The position numbers and the translations under genes are program-made. Below are positions 1 through 9,170 of a stretch of 64,000 nt of DNA, piece after piece (position 1 is the first letter of the stretch; the number at the start of each line of letters is the position of its first letter). The stretch lies in contig NZ_JAJEWP010000003.1 in assembly GCF_020687825.1 (NCBI RefSeq), forward strand, positions 124,001-188,000, written 5' to 3'. This stretch comes from Fluctibacter halophilus (GTDB lineage: Bacteria; Pseudomonadota; Gammaproteobacteria; Enterobacterales; Alteromonadaceae). The notes below the pieces were generated by a model. The model ran no database searches, was not told the origin of the DNA, and was given only the letters and a program-made list of their open reading frames with translations.

Positions 1-336
1 GGTGCGTACACCATTCCTGAAGCCGTCAGCTATGAATTCGGCGCCCACGACTACGCAGAGCGAATGACCATGCACATCGCTCACCGCTTCGGTGCGGTGA
101 TCACCTTTATCTATTTGTGCTGGCTGGCGTTGCGAATGTATGCCAGCGCCGCTTCACAATTATTGCGTACCTTGTCTGTGGTCTTGGTGCTGGTGTTGGG
201 CGCTCAGGTGATGCTGGGCGTCAGCAATGTGGTGTTCAGCCTGCCGTTGGCCGTTGCGGTGCTGCACAATGCCGTCGCCGCGCTGCTATTGTTGGTGCTC
301 GTCACCATTACCTATACGTTATATCGGAAAATCTAG
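1..336 (+). CDS. ctaA: Heme A synthase (COX15/CtaA family), C-terminal part
   Basis: This is the 3' end of a gene that begins before the window; the frame is open from base 1. CtaA converts heme O to heme A in the inner membrane for aa3-type cytochrome c oxidase. The visible 111 residues hold an HRFGA motif at the start of a helix and a second conserved His (LHNAVAAL) in the last helix, both typical heme-ligand positions of COX15 proteins, with three hydrophobic segments. The stop codon TAG is part of the TAGGAGG ribosome site of the next gene, ctaB, which makes the heme O substrate, so the two are translated as a unit. The assignment rests on the two His motifs and this neighbour. Confidence 0.85.
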   Translation, partial: GAYTIPEAVSYEFGAHDYAERMTMHIAHRFGAVITFIYLCWLALRMYASAASQLLRTLSVVLVLVLGAQVMLGVSNVVFSLPLAVAVLHNAVAALLLLVLVTITYTLYRKI

Positions 337-345
337 GAGGCTGGG

Positions 346-1263
346 ATGAGCAAATCTGTCGCCGTCGCACAGCAAAAAAGTACATCCACCGGTTTTGCCC
401 ACTGGCGTGACTATTATGAAATGACCAAACCCAAGGTGGTCATGCTGCTGTTGCTGACCGCATTGGTGGGCATGTGCCTGGCGACGCCGGGTTGGGTCCC
501 CCTGCAAGTATTGCTGGCAGGATTGGCGGGCATTGGTATGTTGTCCTCATCCGCTGCGGTGATTAACCATGTGGTGGACAGACGTATTGATGCGCAAATG
601 GCACGCACCTTCAATCGCCCGGTACCCAAAGGTAAGATCAGTCCACAGCGAGCGCTGGTGTTTGCCGCTGTGCTGGCGGTACTGGGTTATGTGTGTCTGG
701 ACGTGTGGGTCAATCGTCTGACGGCTCTGCTGACCTTGGCCAGCCTGGTGGGTTATGCGTTTATTTATACCATGTATCTGAAACGGGCGACGCCGCAGAA
801 CATTGTCATCGGTGGTTTGGCAGGCGCTGCGCCGCCGCTGTTGGGCTGGACCTCTGTGACCGGAGAAATCCACCCCCATGCACTGCTGCTGGTATTGATT
901 ATTTTCACCTGGACGCCACCACACTTCTGGGCACTGGCCATTCATCGGGTCAAAGACTACGCCAAGGCGGAAGTCCCTATGTTGCCCGTGACCCACGGTG
1001 TCGAGTTCACCAAAACGGCGGTGTTGTTGTATACGGTACTGCTGACCTTAGTGTGTTTGTTCCCTTACCTGACCGGTATGACAGGGCTGGTGTATTTGCT
1101 TGGTTCCAGTCTGCTCAACGGTGGCTTCCTGTATTACGCCTGGAAACTCAAATATGCGCCGACGGAACGCACCGCGATGCAGACCTTTGCCTTTTCTATC
1201 GTGCATTTGATGGTACTCTTCGTGGTCCTGTTACTGGATCATTACTTTACCTGGACCTTATGA
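346..1263 (+). CDS. ctaB: Protoheme IX farnesyltransferase (heme O synthase)
   Basis: This 305-residue protein is the usual length for the CyoE/CtaB family of UbiA-type prenyltransferases. It transfers a farnesyl group to heme b to make heme O, the precursor of heme A. The allylic diphosphate binding motif N-x3-D-x3-D is present (Asn74, Asp78, Asp82), and a second acidic region follows [15 protein letters not shown]. About eight or nine membrane helices are visible. AGGAGG ends five bases before the ATG. The stop overlaps the start of the SCO gene (ATGA at 1260-1263). With ctaA and SCO it forms an oxidase assembly cluster whose structural genes should lie upstream of the window. Confidence 0.95.
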   Translation: MSKSVAVAQQKSTSTGFAHWRDYYEMTKPKVVMLLLLTALVGMCLATPGWVPLQVLLAGLAGIGMLSSSAAVINHVVDRRIDAQMARTFNRPVPKGKISPQRALVFAAVLAVLGYVCLDVWVNRLTALLTLASLVGYAFIYTMYLKRATPQNIVIGGLAGAAPPLLGWTSVTGEIHPHALLLVLIIFTWTPPHFWALAIHRVKDYAKAEVPMLPVTHGVEFTKTAVLLYTVLLTLVCLFPYLTGMTGLVYLLGSSLLNGGFLYYAWKLKYAPTERTAMQTFAFSIVHLMVLFVVLLLDHYFTWTL

Positions 1264-1901
1264 ATCAACGAATTTTGCTTGGCAGTGCCGCTGCCATTGC
1301 CCTGGTGATCGGTTTGTATCTGGCTGTGGTGATCGCGCCGCCGTCGGAACCTGAGTCTCCACAGTACATGCAACAGTACCCCCAGCCACGGGCATTGCCG
1401 CCTTTTGCATTGTATACCGGCAATCAGGGCGAGTTTACGCAGCAGGACTTACAGGATAACTGGACCCTCGCGTTTGTGGGCTATACCTTTTGCCCGGATA
1501 TTTGTCCGACAACCCTGGCGGAGTTGAACCGGATATATCCGCTGTTGCAACAACAGGTCAAAGATACGCCGTTGCAGGTGCTGTTTATTTCTGTCGACCC
1601 CAACCGGGATGATGCCCAGCGACTCGGTGAGTACATTCGGTTTTTCAATCCGGACTTTATAGCCGCCAGTGCTGAACACAAAACCCTGTTCCCGCTGGTC
1701 AGGGCTATGGGCATGATGTACGCCATTGCAGATGATACTTCTGATGGCGAGTACCTGGTTGACCACAGCGCTGCAGTCGTGGTGATCAATCCGCAAGGTC
1801 AGGTCATCGGTCGCTTTAAGCCAACCCATGCACCTGGCCAGTTGGCCATCAGCGATGGCGATCAGATCCTCGCTGACCTTCCACGGTTATTGGCACGGTA
1901 A
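1260..1901 (+). CDS. SCO1/SenC copper chaperone for cytochrome oxidase
   Basis: This 213-residue protein has one N-terminal membrane anchor (residues about 5-26) followed by a periplasmic thioredoxin-like domain. The copper ligands of SCO proteins are all present: Cys78 and Cys82 in FCPDICP and His169 in DHSAAVV. It delivers copper to, or reduces, the CuA site of cytochrome c oxidase subunit II. The start was placed at the ATG that overlaps the ctaB stop; the reading frame stays open further upstream inside ctaB, but that part does not resemble the family. The stop overlaps the ATG of the next gene (TAATG). Confidence 0.93.
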   Translation: MNQRILLGSAAAIALVIGLYLAVVIAPPSEPESPQYMQQYPQPRALPPFALYTGNQGEFTQQDLQDNWTLAFVGYTFCPDICPTTLAELNRIYPLLQQQVKDTPLQVLFISVDPNRDDAQRLGEYIRFFNPDFIAASAEHKTLFPLVRAMGMMYAIADDTSDGEYLVDHSAAVVVINPQGQVIGRFKPTHAPGQLAISDGDQILADLPRLLAR

Positions 1902-2536
1902 TGCACAGGGAATGGCGGGTCAAAGGATTGTCCGCCGCGGATGCCCGTCACGCTGCAGCCCTTATTTATTCGTCCGGACCACGTAGCCTCAGTGCATTGT
2001 TTGATGTGGATGATGTTCACACAGCATTGGACTTTCTGGGTCTGGCGTTTGCTGCCGATGAAGGCCAGTTCAGCCACCGCTATCACCAAGGTGTTCATGC
2101 GCCTGACGGGCGTCTCGTCGGGTTGGTGACCCATTGGCATGGCCCTCCCTCTGTGGCGTATCGCCAGGCGACTTTGCAGCTGTTACTCGATTATTACGGT
2201 GAGGAATCCACACGGGCGGTGATTGGCCGTAGTCAATGCCTTGCGCCTGTGGTAACTCTGCCTGATGCCGACCGATGGATACTGGGTCACCTGGGCGTAG
2301 ACCCTGCGTTTCATCGTCAGGGCATTGCCCGTAGTCTGGTGAATGCGGTTGAACAGGCGGCACAACAGGCTGGTTGTGCGACGCTGGGTCTGGATGTTGA
2401 AGCAGACAACGACACGGCCATTGCTTTTTATCAATCCATTGGCTTTAAACCGCTTGAACGCAACGAACCCGATGCACAAGGGGCTTCACTAGGACTCGTA
2501 CCTCACCTGTTCCTGAGTAAGTCTCTGGCCGCTTAG
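1901..2536 (+). CDS. GNAT-family N-acetyltransferase
   Basis: This 211-residue protein has the acetyl-CoA binding signature of GNAT enzymes (R-x-x-G-I-A in FHRQGIARSL, about residue 140) followed by DNDTAIAFYQSIGFK, the typical final strand-helix segment. The N-terminal half contains an SALFDVDDV-type segment seen in a sub-family common in marine Gammaproteobacteria; its substrate is unknown to me. It is co-translated with the SCO gene through a TAATG junction, but nothing shows that it takes part in oxidase assembly. The gene meets the convergent deacetylase gene almost end to end. Confidence 0.8.
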   Translation: MHREWRVKGLSAADARHAAALIYSSGPRSLSALFDVDDVHTALDFLGLAFAADEGQFSHRYHQGVHAPDGRLVGLVTHWHGPPSVAYRQATLQLLLDYYGEESTRAVIGRSQCLAPVVTLPDADRWILGHLGVDPAFHRQGIARSLVNAVEQAAQQAGCATLGLDVEADNDTAIAFYQSIGFKPLERNEPDAQGASLGLVPHLFLSKSLAA

Positions 2537-2537
2537 A

Positions 2538-3602
2538 TCAGTGCAGCCATTGGCCGCTGGGATCTGCCACAAACCAAGGTTGAGAATACCAATAGTAACG
2601 TGAAGGTTGGCTGTTGCTCGGCACCGTGCAATTGATGCGGGTCCGTCCAGGCGACAGCGGTCCTGGTAGTGGCATGACAATGGCGGCAGCGGCCTTTTCG
2701 ATGGTCATGGGTTGACCGTCCAAAAAGCAGTTAACCCGAGCCACGGATAAGTCTTTGGTGTCCACCGTCATTATTTGAGTCGGGGCTTCTGCGCCCAAGG
2801 GTTGTTCGGGATCATTGATGGCCAATTCGCTGACGGGCATGGCCAGGCTACGCAGTTTGACATCCAGGGTTTTCAAATTGGCGTAAATGCCTGCGGCGGC
2901 AAAACGTGGCAGGGCGCCGAAGTCGCTGTGACTGGCGATGGCCCCGGAATGCTGCGCAAATCCCACATAACCGGCGTCGCGCAGGCGCTGCTTCAGATCA
3001 TGATTGAACTCTCCGAAGGGATACGCATGAAACCGCGGCACCTCGCCCAACTGCTGTTCAAGCATGACCTGGGCCTGCTCAATATCCTCCATCGTGCGGG
3101 TTAACCAGGCCGCCTGGGTCTCCTGCGCCTGACGTGTCAGCAGGTGATCGTGATACATGCTGTGATTGGCAAAGGTGACCCCGTCTTTATGCATGCTTTT
3201 GACCTCTTCCCACGTCAGTTGGTCACGATGAACACCAATCACCCCCGGGCTGATGAACACGGTATAGGGCATATCATAGGCTTGAAGCAGTGGGTGGGCG
3301 TTGGTCAGTATATTGCGATAACCGTCATCGAAGGTAATTGCCACGGTTTTGTCTGTTAGTCTCTGTTTGCTTTGCAATGCGTTGATGATGTCGGTCAGTG
3401 GGCGTACCTGAAAACCCCCATCTTTAAGGTGCTGCAAGTGACGACGGAACTGCTCGGGACTGATACTGGTACTGGGCGGTGTTGATGTGCTGACGTGGTG
3501 ATAGATCAATACCACGGCGTTATCGGTGGATGCTCCGGCCAATCCCGGTAACAGGCACAGCAGCAGGCATATCCGTGACAAATATGATAAAACCGACGAC
3601 AT
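2538..3602 (-). CDS. Secreted polysaccharide deacetylase (NodB domain)
   Basis: This 354-residue protein starts with a Sec signal peptide ending near LAGA (about residue 24). The NodB metal-dependent deacetylase domain follows: motif 1 TFDDG (residues 90-94, with the base and metal Asp at 92-93) and motif 2 NHSMYHDHL (metal His147 and His151). Such enzymes remove acetyl groups from N-acetylated polysaccharides in the envelope or matrix. A C-terminal extension of about 90 residues, with one Cys in the middle and another near the end, lies beyond the catalytic fold and has no family I recognise. It is divergent from the MATE gene across a 40-base gap. Confidence 0.88.
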   Translation of the reverse strand: MSSVLSYLSRICLLLCLLPGLAGASTDNAVVLIYHHVSTSTPPSTSISPEQFRRHLQHLKDGGFQVRPLTDIINALQSKQRLTDKTVAITFDDGYRNILTNAHPLLQAYDMPYTVFISPGVIGVHRDQLTWEEVKSMHKDGVTFANHSMYHDHLLTRQAQETQAAWLTRTMEDIEQAQVMLEQQLGEVPRFHAYPFGEFNHDLKQRLRDAGYVGFAQHSGAIASHSDFGALPRFAAAGIYANLKTLDVKLRSLAMPVSELAINDPEQPLGAEAPTQIMTVDTKDLSVARVNCFLDGQPMTIEKAAAAIVMPLPGPLSPGRTRINCTVPSNSQPSRYYWYSQPWFVADPSGQWLH

Positions 3603-3642
3603 AGATTCTCCTTAGGATTTCAACACGTTGCAGCGATCAGAC

Positions 3643-4968
3643 ATGAGTTTAACAGGATTTTGGCAAGCCTCCGAGCATCGACGGCTTTGGGCGCTGAGTG
3701 TGCCGATGCTGCTGGCCAACCTGACCACGCCGTTAATCGGCCTGGTGGATACCGCGGTGCTGGGCCATATGGGCGGAACCGCTCCGTTGGCGGGCGCAGC
3801 GATAGGATCGCTAATCCTGACCCAGATCTACTGGGTCTGTGGCTTCCTGCGTATGTCGAGCACCGGACTCAGTGCCCAGGCCTATGGCCGCGGGAGCAAT
3901 GTGCAGAGCAGCAAAGTGTTGCTGCAGGGTGGTACGGTTGCACTGGTGCTCGCCATGTTGTTATGGCTATTGCAGGTCCCCCTTGTGCAGGCGGGCATTT
4001 TTCTCAGTGATGCATCGCAGCAGTTGCAGCCGATCCTGAGTGCCTATTTCCATACCCGGGTGTGGGGGGCGCCAGCAGCACTGTTGAATCTGGTGGTGAT
4101 TGGCTGGTTAATCGGTCGTCAGCAAACCCGCCAGGTGTTGTACATTCAAATCGTGGGTAACCTGTTAAACGCCCTGTTGGACGGGGTGTTTGTGTATGGA
4201 CTGGAGTATGGCGTTACCGGCGTGGCGGCGGCATCCGTGATCGCTGAGTACACTATGTTGGTGCTGGGTATTCTTACGGTGCGTCAGGTGTTGCCCAATC
4301 TGCGCTGGACGCCGGCCTGGCTGCGTATGCGGGCGTTGAAACCGCTGGTGTTGATCAATAACGACATGCTGATACGTAACCTCGCTCTGCAGTTGTGTCT
4401 GGCTTATCTGACCCTGCAGGGAGCCCGCTACGGCACTCACGTGGCCGCGGTAAATGCCCTGCTGATGCAGTTCTTTGCCCTTATCGCCCTGGGCCTGGAC
4501 GCCGTCGCCTACGGTGTTGAAGCATTAATGGGTGAGTATAAGGGGCGTAAGGATCAACGGCGAATGTGGCTGACATTGTGGCGCGGACTATTCTGGTCAC
4601 AGGGCCTGGCAGTGCTCTATTGCCTGGTGTTTGCCGGTGGGTTCAGTGGGATTGTCGCGCTGCTGACCGACAGTGCAGCATTACGCGAGGATGCCCGGGG
4701 CTACTATGTCATCACGTTGGCAATGCCGCTGATCGCCCATGTGTGCTTTTTACTCGATGGGGTGTTTGTCGGACTGACCCGGGCCAAGGCGATGCGTAAC
4801 AGCATGCTGCTCAGTGCCCTGGGGGTCTATTTTCCTTTGTGCCTGTTATGGCTGGACTGGCAGAACCATGGTTTGTGGTGGGCACTGCTGGCCTTCATGG
4901 CTGCCCGGGGTGTCACTTTGGGGGGCTACGCCATCTGGTTACTGGGTTATCGTCGCCAGGCGGTCTAG
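3643..4968 (+). CDS. MATE-family efflux transporter, DinF type
   Basis: This protein of about 441 residues has roughly twelve hydrophobic helices in the two-fold repeat of the MATE family. The first helix region PMLLANLTTPLIGLVDTAVLGHM matches the DinF branch. These are cation-antiport exporters of drugs, bile salts or metabolites. The start is uncertain: the ATG at 3643 has no clear ribosome site, while an in-frame TTG at 3628 has AGGA ten bases upstream. The 3' end overlaps the small convergent membrane-protein gene by 56 bases. The substrate cannot be read from sequence. Confidence 0.88.
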   Translation: MSLTGFWQASEHRRLWALSVPMLLANLTTPLIGLVDTAVLGHMGGTAPLAGAAIGSLILTQIYWVCGFLRMSSTGLSAQAYGRGSNVQSSKVLLQGGTVALVLAMLLWLLQVPLVQAGIFLSDASQQLQPILSAYFHTRVWGAPAALLNLVVIGWLIGRQQTRQVLYIQIVGNLLNALLDGVFVYGLEYGVTGVAAASVIAEYTMLVLGILTVRQVLPNLRWTPAWLRMRALKPLVLINNDMLIRNLALQLCLAYLTLQGARYGTHVAAVNALLMQFFALIALGLDAVAYGVEALMGEYKGRKDQRRMWLTLWRGLFWSQGLAVLYCLVFAGGFSGIVALLTDSAALREDARGYYVITLAMPLIAHVCFLLDGVFVGLTRAKAMRNSMLLSALGVYFPLCLLWLDWQNHGLWWALLAFMAARGVTLGGYAIWLLGYRRQAV

Positions 4969-5173
4969 CCTTCATCCGCAGTCGGTGGACCAGCAATACC
5001 GCGTAACCTGACATCGCCAGGGCAAATCCGCACAGTATCAGTGCCACGGCAACCCACAAGATTTCGGTCCAGCTCGGGGGTACCAGGATGACCATTGCAA
5101 GCCCCAGCATAAACACCAGCAAGCCGACCAAAAAACGCCGCCAGCTGCCGTGCAATGGATTCTCCGCTGTCAT
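4913..5173 (-). CDS. Small two-helix membrane protein of unknown function
   Basis: This 86-residue protein has two hydrophobic helices (about residues 14-32 and 37-61) flanked by basic residues. The polarity pattern looks like a real membrane protein rather than a chance frame. A GGGGG tract lies about eight bases before the ATG. It sits between the convergent MATE gene, which it overlaps by 56 bases, and nfuA, which reads the same way, so it may be the last gene of the nfuA transcript. A competing longer frame in the same place lacks any hydrophobic pattern and was not chosen. I do not recognise a family. Confidence 0.5.
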   Translation of the reverse strand: MTAENPLHGSWRRFLVGLLVFMLGLAMVILVPPSWTEILWVAVALILCGFALAMSGYAVLLVHRLRMKARPPGDDNPVTRWRSPPK

Positions 5174-5199
5174 CCTTTAACGACCCCCGGTCAGGGTTA

Positions 5200-5778
5200 C
5201 TAGTAGTACGAGTGTTCACCGGCCTGGTGTTCGGTGGCGTCTTTGACCCCGTTCAATTCGCCGGCAAATTGCGCCAGCATCTGCTTTTCAATGCCGTCTT
5301 TTAACGTCACATCAACCATTGAACATCCGTTACAACCGCCGCCAAACTGCAGCAGTGCGATGCCATCCTCAGTGATCTCAACGAGCATAACCTTGCCACC
5401 GTGGCTGGCCAGCTGTGGATTGATCTCGGCTTCAATCATGTAATTGATGCGTTCTTCCAGCGGCGCGTCGTCAGCGACTTTACGGGCTTTGGCGTTGGGC
5501 GCTTTCAAGGTCAGCTGCGAGCCCATCTGATCGGTCACAAAGTCGATTTCGGCAGCTTCCAGGAAAGGCTCACTTTCCTGATCGATCACCGCATCAAAGC
5601 CATTGAACTCGATCACGGTATCACTCGGCTCGACCGCGTCCGCAGGGCAATACGATACGCCACATTCGGCGCTGGGCGTGCCGGGGTTGACCACAAATAC
5701 ACGAATGTTGGTGTCTGGCTCTTGCTTTTCCAGCAGTTTGCAGAAGTGCGCTTGTGCGGCTTCTGAAATGGTAATCAT
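5200..5778 (-). CDS. nfuA: Fe-S biogenesis protein NfuA
   Basis: This 192-residue protein is almost exactly the E. coli NfuA length (191). The N-terminal half is a degenerate A-type scaffold domain. The C-terminal Nfu domain carries the CxxC cluster ligands (Cys149 and Cys152 in [11 protein letters not shown]). NfuA binds a 4Fe-4S cluster and delivers it to target enzymes, especially under oxidative stress or iron limitation. The ATG at 5778 was chosen over an in-frame ATG ten codons upstream because it gives the family N-terminus [12 protein letters not shown] and has AGGAC about eight bases upstream. An IscR-type operator lies just upstream. Confidence 0.95.
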   Translation of the reverse strand: MITISEAAQAHFCKLLEKQEPDTNIRVFVVNPGTPSAECGVSYCPADAVEPSDTVIEFNGFDAVIDQESEPFLEAAEIDFVTDQMGSQLTLKAPNAKARKVADDAPLEERINYMIEAEINPQLASHGGKVMLVEITEDGIALLQFGGGCNGCSMVDVTLKDGIEKQMLAQFAGELNGVKDATEHQAGEHSYY

Positions 5779-5820
5779 GGTGAAGTCCTGTTGGTGAATC
5801 ATGGCCATAGGATACCAAAT

Positions 5821-5845
5821 TTACTTGACTAAAACACTCAAGTAA
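5821..5845 (-). promoter_or_regulatory. IscR type 1-like operator upstream of nfuA
   Basis: This is a 25-base dyad with perfect 8-base arms, TTACTTGA and TCAAGTAA, around the 9-base centre CTAAAACAC. Aligned to the 25-base IscR type 1 consensus as I remember it, 22 positions agree, including the GACTA core on one side. It lies 43-67 bases before the nfuA start and overlaps the expected -35 region; a TATCCT-like -10 follows on the minus strand. In E. coli, nfuA is a known type 1 IscR target, so cluster-bound IscR probably represses here too. The call is from motif match and context, not from binding data. Confidence 0.75.
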
Positions 5846-5915
5846 TAGGATTTTTATGTTGCTACAAATTGCGGCATACTGGGCAGGTAATTTACGCCAA
5901 TTAAGGAACCTGTTT

Positions 5916-8465
5916 ATGCGTCGCATGTGCCACTGGATACTCTGGTGCTGCTTTAGCCTGGCCGTAATGGCTCAGCCTGTTAAGGACAGTGATTACTTGC
6001 CATCAGACATGGCTTATGATCCTGCCATTCCCACGCCGTCAGCCATTTTGGGTGCCCCCGTCGGGGAATGGCATGTGCGTCATGATCAGCTGGTCAGTTA
6101 CATGTATGCTCTGGCTGATGCGTCTGATCGGGTGCAGGTGATAGAAACCGGACGGACCCACGAAAACCGACCTCTTCTACTATTGGTGATCACAGCAGAG
6201 AAAAATAAAGCCAAGGTAACGGATTGGCAAAAGGCCCATCTGCAGCGGGTGATGGATGGCACGCCTGCGGATAAGAATGATCCGTTGTTTCTTTGGATGG
6301 GCTACAGTGTGCACGGTGACGAGGCTTCAGGCAGCAACGCGGCATTGCTGGTGGCCTACTATCTGGCCGCCGGCCAAGGCCCTGCGGTAACGTCATTGCT
6401 GGACAGCAACGTGGTGTTGCTGGATCCCTCCATTAACCCTGATGGTCTGGCGCGTTTTGCCCAGTGGGCAAACATGCACAAAGGGCGAAATCTGGTCGCT
6501 GACCCTGAGCATCGTGAACACGTACAGGGCTGGCCCAGTGGCCGAACCAATCACTATTGGTTCGATTTGAACAGGGACTGGCTGTTGCTGACACACCCGG
6601 AGTCACGGGCCCGTATTGCGCAGTTCCATCAGTGGCGTCCTCACGTACTGACCGATTTTCATGAAATGGGCGCTGACAGCAGCTACTTTTTCCAACCTGG
6701 CGTACCGTCGCGCAAGAACCCCTGGACACCGGCCAATAACGTTGAAATGACCGAAGCGTTGGGCAAGTTCCACGCTGCAGCGTTGGATAAGAAGGGAGAG
6801 CTTTACTACACCCAACAGGATTTCGATGACTTCTACTATGGCAAAGGCTCAACCTATCCGGATGCCCACGGTAGCGTAGGGATTTTGTTCGAACAAGGCA
6901 GCAGCCGAGGACACTTGCAGGACACTATCAATGGTCCACGACACTTTTCCGATGCCATTGCCAATCAGTTCGCAACCTCATTGTCGACCTTTGCCGGGGC
7001 CATGGCGAATAAGCAAGCGCTATTAAACATGCCATCGTCCTTCGCCGAGCAAACCGCGTCATTGGCGAAAAAAGACGATGTACGTGGCTATCTGATCCAG
7101 GAGCGCTTTGATGCTACGCGGCTTGAGGCGGCCAAAGACTTGTTGCGTCAGCACCACATCCGTTTTCAGGGACTGGAAAAGCCACTGACCGTAAATGAAA
7201 CGACCTTTGATCCGGTCAGTAGTGTGTTTGTGCCGCTGGAACAGCCTCAATACCGCCTGATCAAATCCCTGTTTTCGACCCGCACCCGGTTTGATGATAA
7301 TACGTTCTACGACGTGTCGACCTGGAACCTGGCGCTGGCGTTTAACTTTGAGTGGGCTGCGGTCGAGGGGCGCGACATGCGTAAGATCAGCGTTGGCGAT
7401 GTCAATGCTAACGCCGCCAAGCCGACGGCGTTGCCCTCAGCCTATGCATACGGTTTTTACTGGCAAGACAGCCAGGCTCCGGCCATGTTGCAACGTCTAC
7501 TGCGCGATGGGGTGCAGGCCAGGGTCAGTGGTCAGGCATTTTCTGCCCAGACCCCTCAGGGCACGATCAGCTTCCCGGCGGGCAGCGTGGTGATCCCTGC
7601 CGGCCTCAAACAGCCGCAAAACCTCACTGCGTTGCTCAGTGCCCAAATGGCCCAAACCGGGATCACGGTGTGGCCTATTAACAGTGGTCTGACGCCACAA
7701 GGCATTGATTTGGGGAGTGCATCAATGGTACCGGTCAAAGCGCCACGGGTACTGTTGGTGGGCGGTCGCGGTACGTCTCAATATGAAGCCGGGGAAGTGT
7801 GGCACTATTTGGATCAAACAGTGGATATGCCGGTTTCGATCATTGAGTTATCGCGCCTCGCACAGGTGTCATTGGACAACTACACGCACATGATTTGGGT
7901 TAGCGGGCGTTACGACAATGTCGATGAACCTCTGCGAGACGCGGTGGAACAGTGGGTCGAAGCCGGCGGCGTGCTGATCGGACAACAAAATGCCAGCCGC
8001 TGGTTTGCACAGCAGGAATGGTTGCCGGTGACCTACAAGTCCAACAGCGATGTCCAAAAAGCGTTCGAAACAGACGGTTTACGTTATGCCGACAAAGAAG
8101 CCCTGGCGTCTCGTCAGCGAGTGGCGGGTGCGGCATTTGAAGTGACCCTGGATTTGTCTCACCCGTTGGCATTTGGTTATACCCGTGAGACCTTGCCGGT
8201 GTTCCGCAACCGCAGTGATATCATGCAGTTGCCGCAAGGACCGTTTTTAACGGTTGCTCAGTACACGGCATCTCCGCTGATGGCTGGCTATGCATCGGCC
8301 GAAATGGAAGAGCAGATTGCCGGGTCAGCTGCGTTGGTCGCAACCCGACGGGGACAGGGGCTGGTGATTGGCTTTAGCGACAATCCGGTATTCAGAGGTT
8401 ACTGGCGCGGGACGCAACGGTTGTTTGCCAATGCATTGTTCATGAGCCCATTGCTGATGAATTAA
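5916..8465 (+). CDS. Secreted M14-family zinc carboxypeptidase-like protein
   Basis: This 849-residue protein has a short signal peptide ending near VMAQ. The M14 zinc site is visible: HGDE (His133, Glu136) and a third ligand His249 in TDFHEMG, with the substrate Arg in DLNRDW and the catalytic Glu326 in GILFEQGSSRG. After about residue 590 there is a glutaminase/DJ-1-like beta-alpha region (VLLVGGRGTSQYE, then a GGVLIG turn), a combination found in large secreted M14 proteins of marine bacteria. The ATG at 5916 was chosen because AAGGA precedes it by eight bases and it starts the signal peptide; an upstream in-frame ATG at 5856 adds 20 unlikely residues. The last 26 bases overlap convergent comF. 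Confidence 0.88.
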   Translation: MRRMCHWILWCCFSLAVMAQPVKDSDYLPSDMAYDPAIPTPSAILGAPVGEWHVRHDQLVSYMYALADASDRVQVIETGRTHENRPLLLLVITAEKNKAKVTDWQKAHLQRVMDGTPADKNDPLFLWMGYSVHGDEASGSNAALLVAYYLAAGQGPAVTSLLDSNVVLLDPSINPDGLARFAQWANMHKGRNLVADPEHREHVQGWPSGRTNHYWFDLNRDWLLLTHPESRARIAQFHQWRPHVLTDFHEMGADSSYFFQPGVPSRKNPWTPANNVEMTEALGKFHAAALDKKGELYYTQQDFDDFYYGKGSTYPDAHGSVGILFEQGSSRGHLQDTINGPRHFSDAIANQFATSLSTFAGAMANKQALLNMPSSFAEQTASLAKKDDVRGYLIQERFDATRLEAAKDLLRQHHIRFQGLEKPLTVNETTFDPVSSVFVPLEQPQYRLIKSLFSTRTRFDDNTFYDVSTWNLALAFNFEWAAVEGRDMRKISVGDVNANAAKPTALPSAYAYGFYWQDSQAPAMLQRLLRDGVQARVSGQAFSAQTPQGTISFPAGSVVIPAGLKQPQNLTALLSAQMAQTGITVWPINSGLTPQGIDLGSASMVPVKAPRVLLVGGRGTSQYEAGEVWHYLDQTVDMPVSIIELSRLAQVSLDNYTHMIWVSGRYDNVDEPLRDAVEQWVEAGGVLIGQQNASRWFAQQEWLPVTYKSNSDVQKAFETDGLRYADKEALASRQRVAGAAFEVTLDLSHPLAFGYTRETLPVFRNRSDIMQLPQGPFLTVAQYTASPLMAGYASAEMEEQIAGSAALVATRRGQGLVIGFSDNPVFRGYWRGTQRLFANALFMSPLLMN

Positions 8466-9120
8466 CGGTTAACGTCAGTGCCCATACATCGATTTGCAGT
8501 GACGGTTGTTGTGCTTTAAGCGCCGCTGCTACTGCATTGATGGTGGCTCCGGTAGTGACCACATCGTCGAGTAAGGCGATGTGGTTCAATGCAACCGGAC
8601 ACTCGACATCAAACCCGTTGTGCAAATTACCCCGCCGCTGTGAGGCATCTAGCTGGTGCTGGGGTCGGGTGTTTCTTCGGCGCGTTACCAGATTGGGGTA
8701 GTATTTTATCCCGCACTGGTTGGCCAGTTCGGCAGCCATGACACCGGCCTGATTGAATCCACGGCGAGCCTGTCGCCAGGGATGCAGGGGCACTGGCACA
8801 ATGCCTCTGGGCAAAGGCTCAATCTGCTCCAACAAGCGCTGACGAAATCCAAAAGTCAATGCCCGTCCAGCTGCCCTACAACCACTGAATTTAAAGCGTT
8901 GAACAAGGTAAGACCAAGGCCACTGATAAGGCGCCATGGCGTATAACGTGGTGATATGTGCCGTTTGCAGACCACTGCCTTGTCGTGGCGTGAGATCGGG
9001 CAAGCGTGGCGCATCCTGCAGGCAGATGTGACACAGTGGCGTCGAGGCCGGTTGTTCACATAGCAAGCAATGATCGTCAAGCGCAGGCAATAAGCCCATC
9101 GGCGGGATTGCAAAATTCAT
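8440..9120 (-). CDS. comF: ComF-family amidophosphoribosyltransferase-like protein (GntX type)
   Basis: This 226-residue protein has an N-terminal zinc-binding four-Cys cluster (Cys18, Cys21, Cys30, Cys33) and a C-terminal phosphoribosyltransferase fold with the PRPP loop ALLDDVVTTGATI. ComF proteins support DNA uptake in competent bacteria; in E. coli the same gene (gntX) is needed to use DNA as a nutrient. It is divergent from bioH, the same pairing as in E. coli, and its 3' end overlaps the M14 gene. A small GTCTA/TAGAC inverted repeat sits directly before the start codon. Confidence 0.93.
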   Translation of the reverse strand: MNFAIPPMGLLPALDDHCLLCEQPASTPLCHICLQDAPRLPDLTPRQGSGLQTAHITTLYAMAPYQWPWSYLVQRFKFSGCRAAGRALTFGFRQRLLEQIEPLPRGIVPVPLHPWRQARRGFNQAGVMAAELANQCGIKYYPNLVTRRRNTRPQHQLDASQRRGNLHNGFDVECPVALNHIALLDDVVTTGATINAVAAALKAQQPSLQIDVWALTLTVNSSAMGS

Positions 9121-9170
9121 GTCTATCCTTAGACTGACGGCTGTTTAACACTTCACAGTATAGACCGCGC

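Noticed and set aside
693-1259. Upstream extension of the SCO frame inside ctaB
   Set aside because: The extension overlaps ctaB entirely and does not look like the family; the ATG at 1260 gives a proper membrane anchor.
4965-5219. Alternative minus-strand frame of 84 codons between the MATE gene and nfuA
   Set aside because: It has no hydrophobic pattern and overlaps nfuA; the neighbouring frame encodes a plausible two-helix membrane protein.
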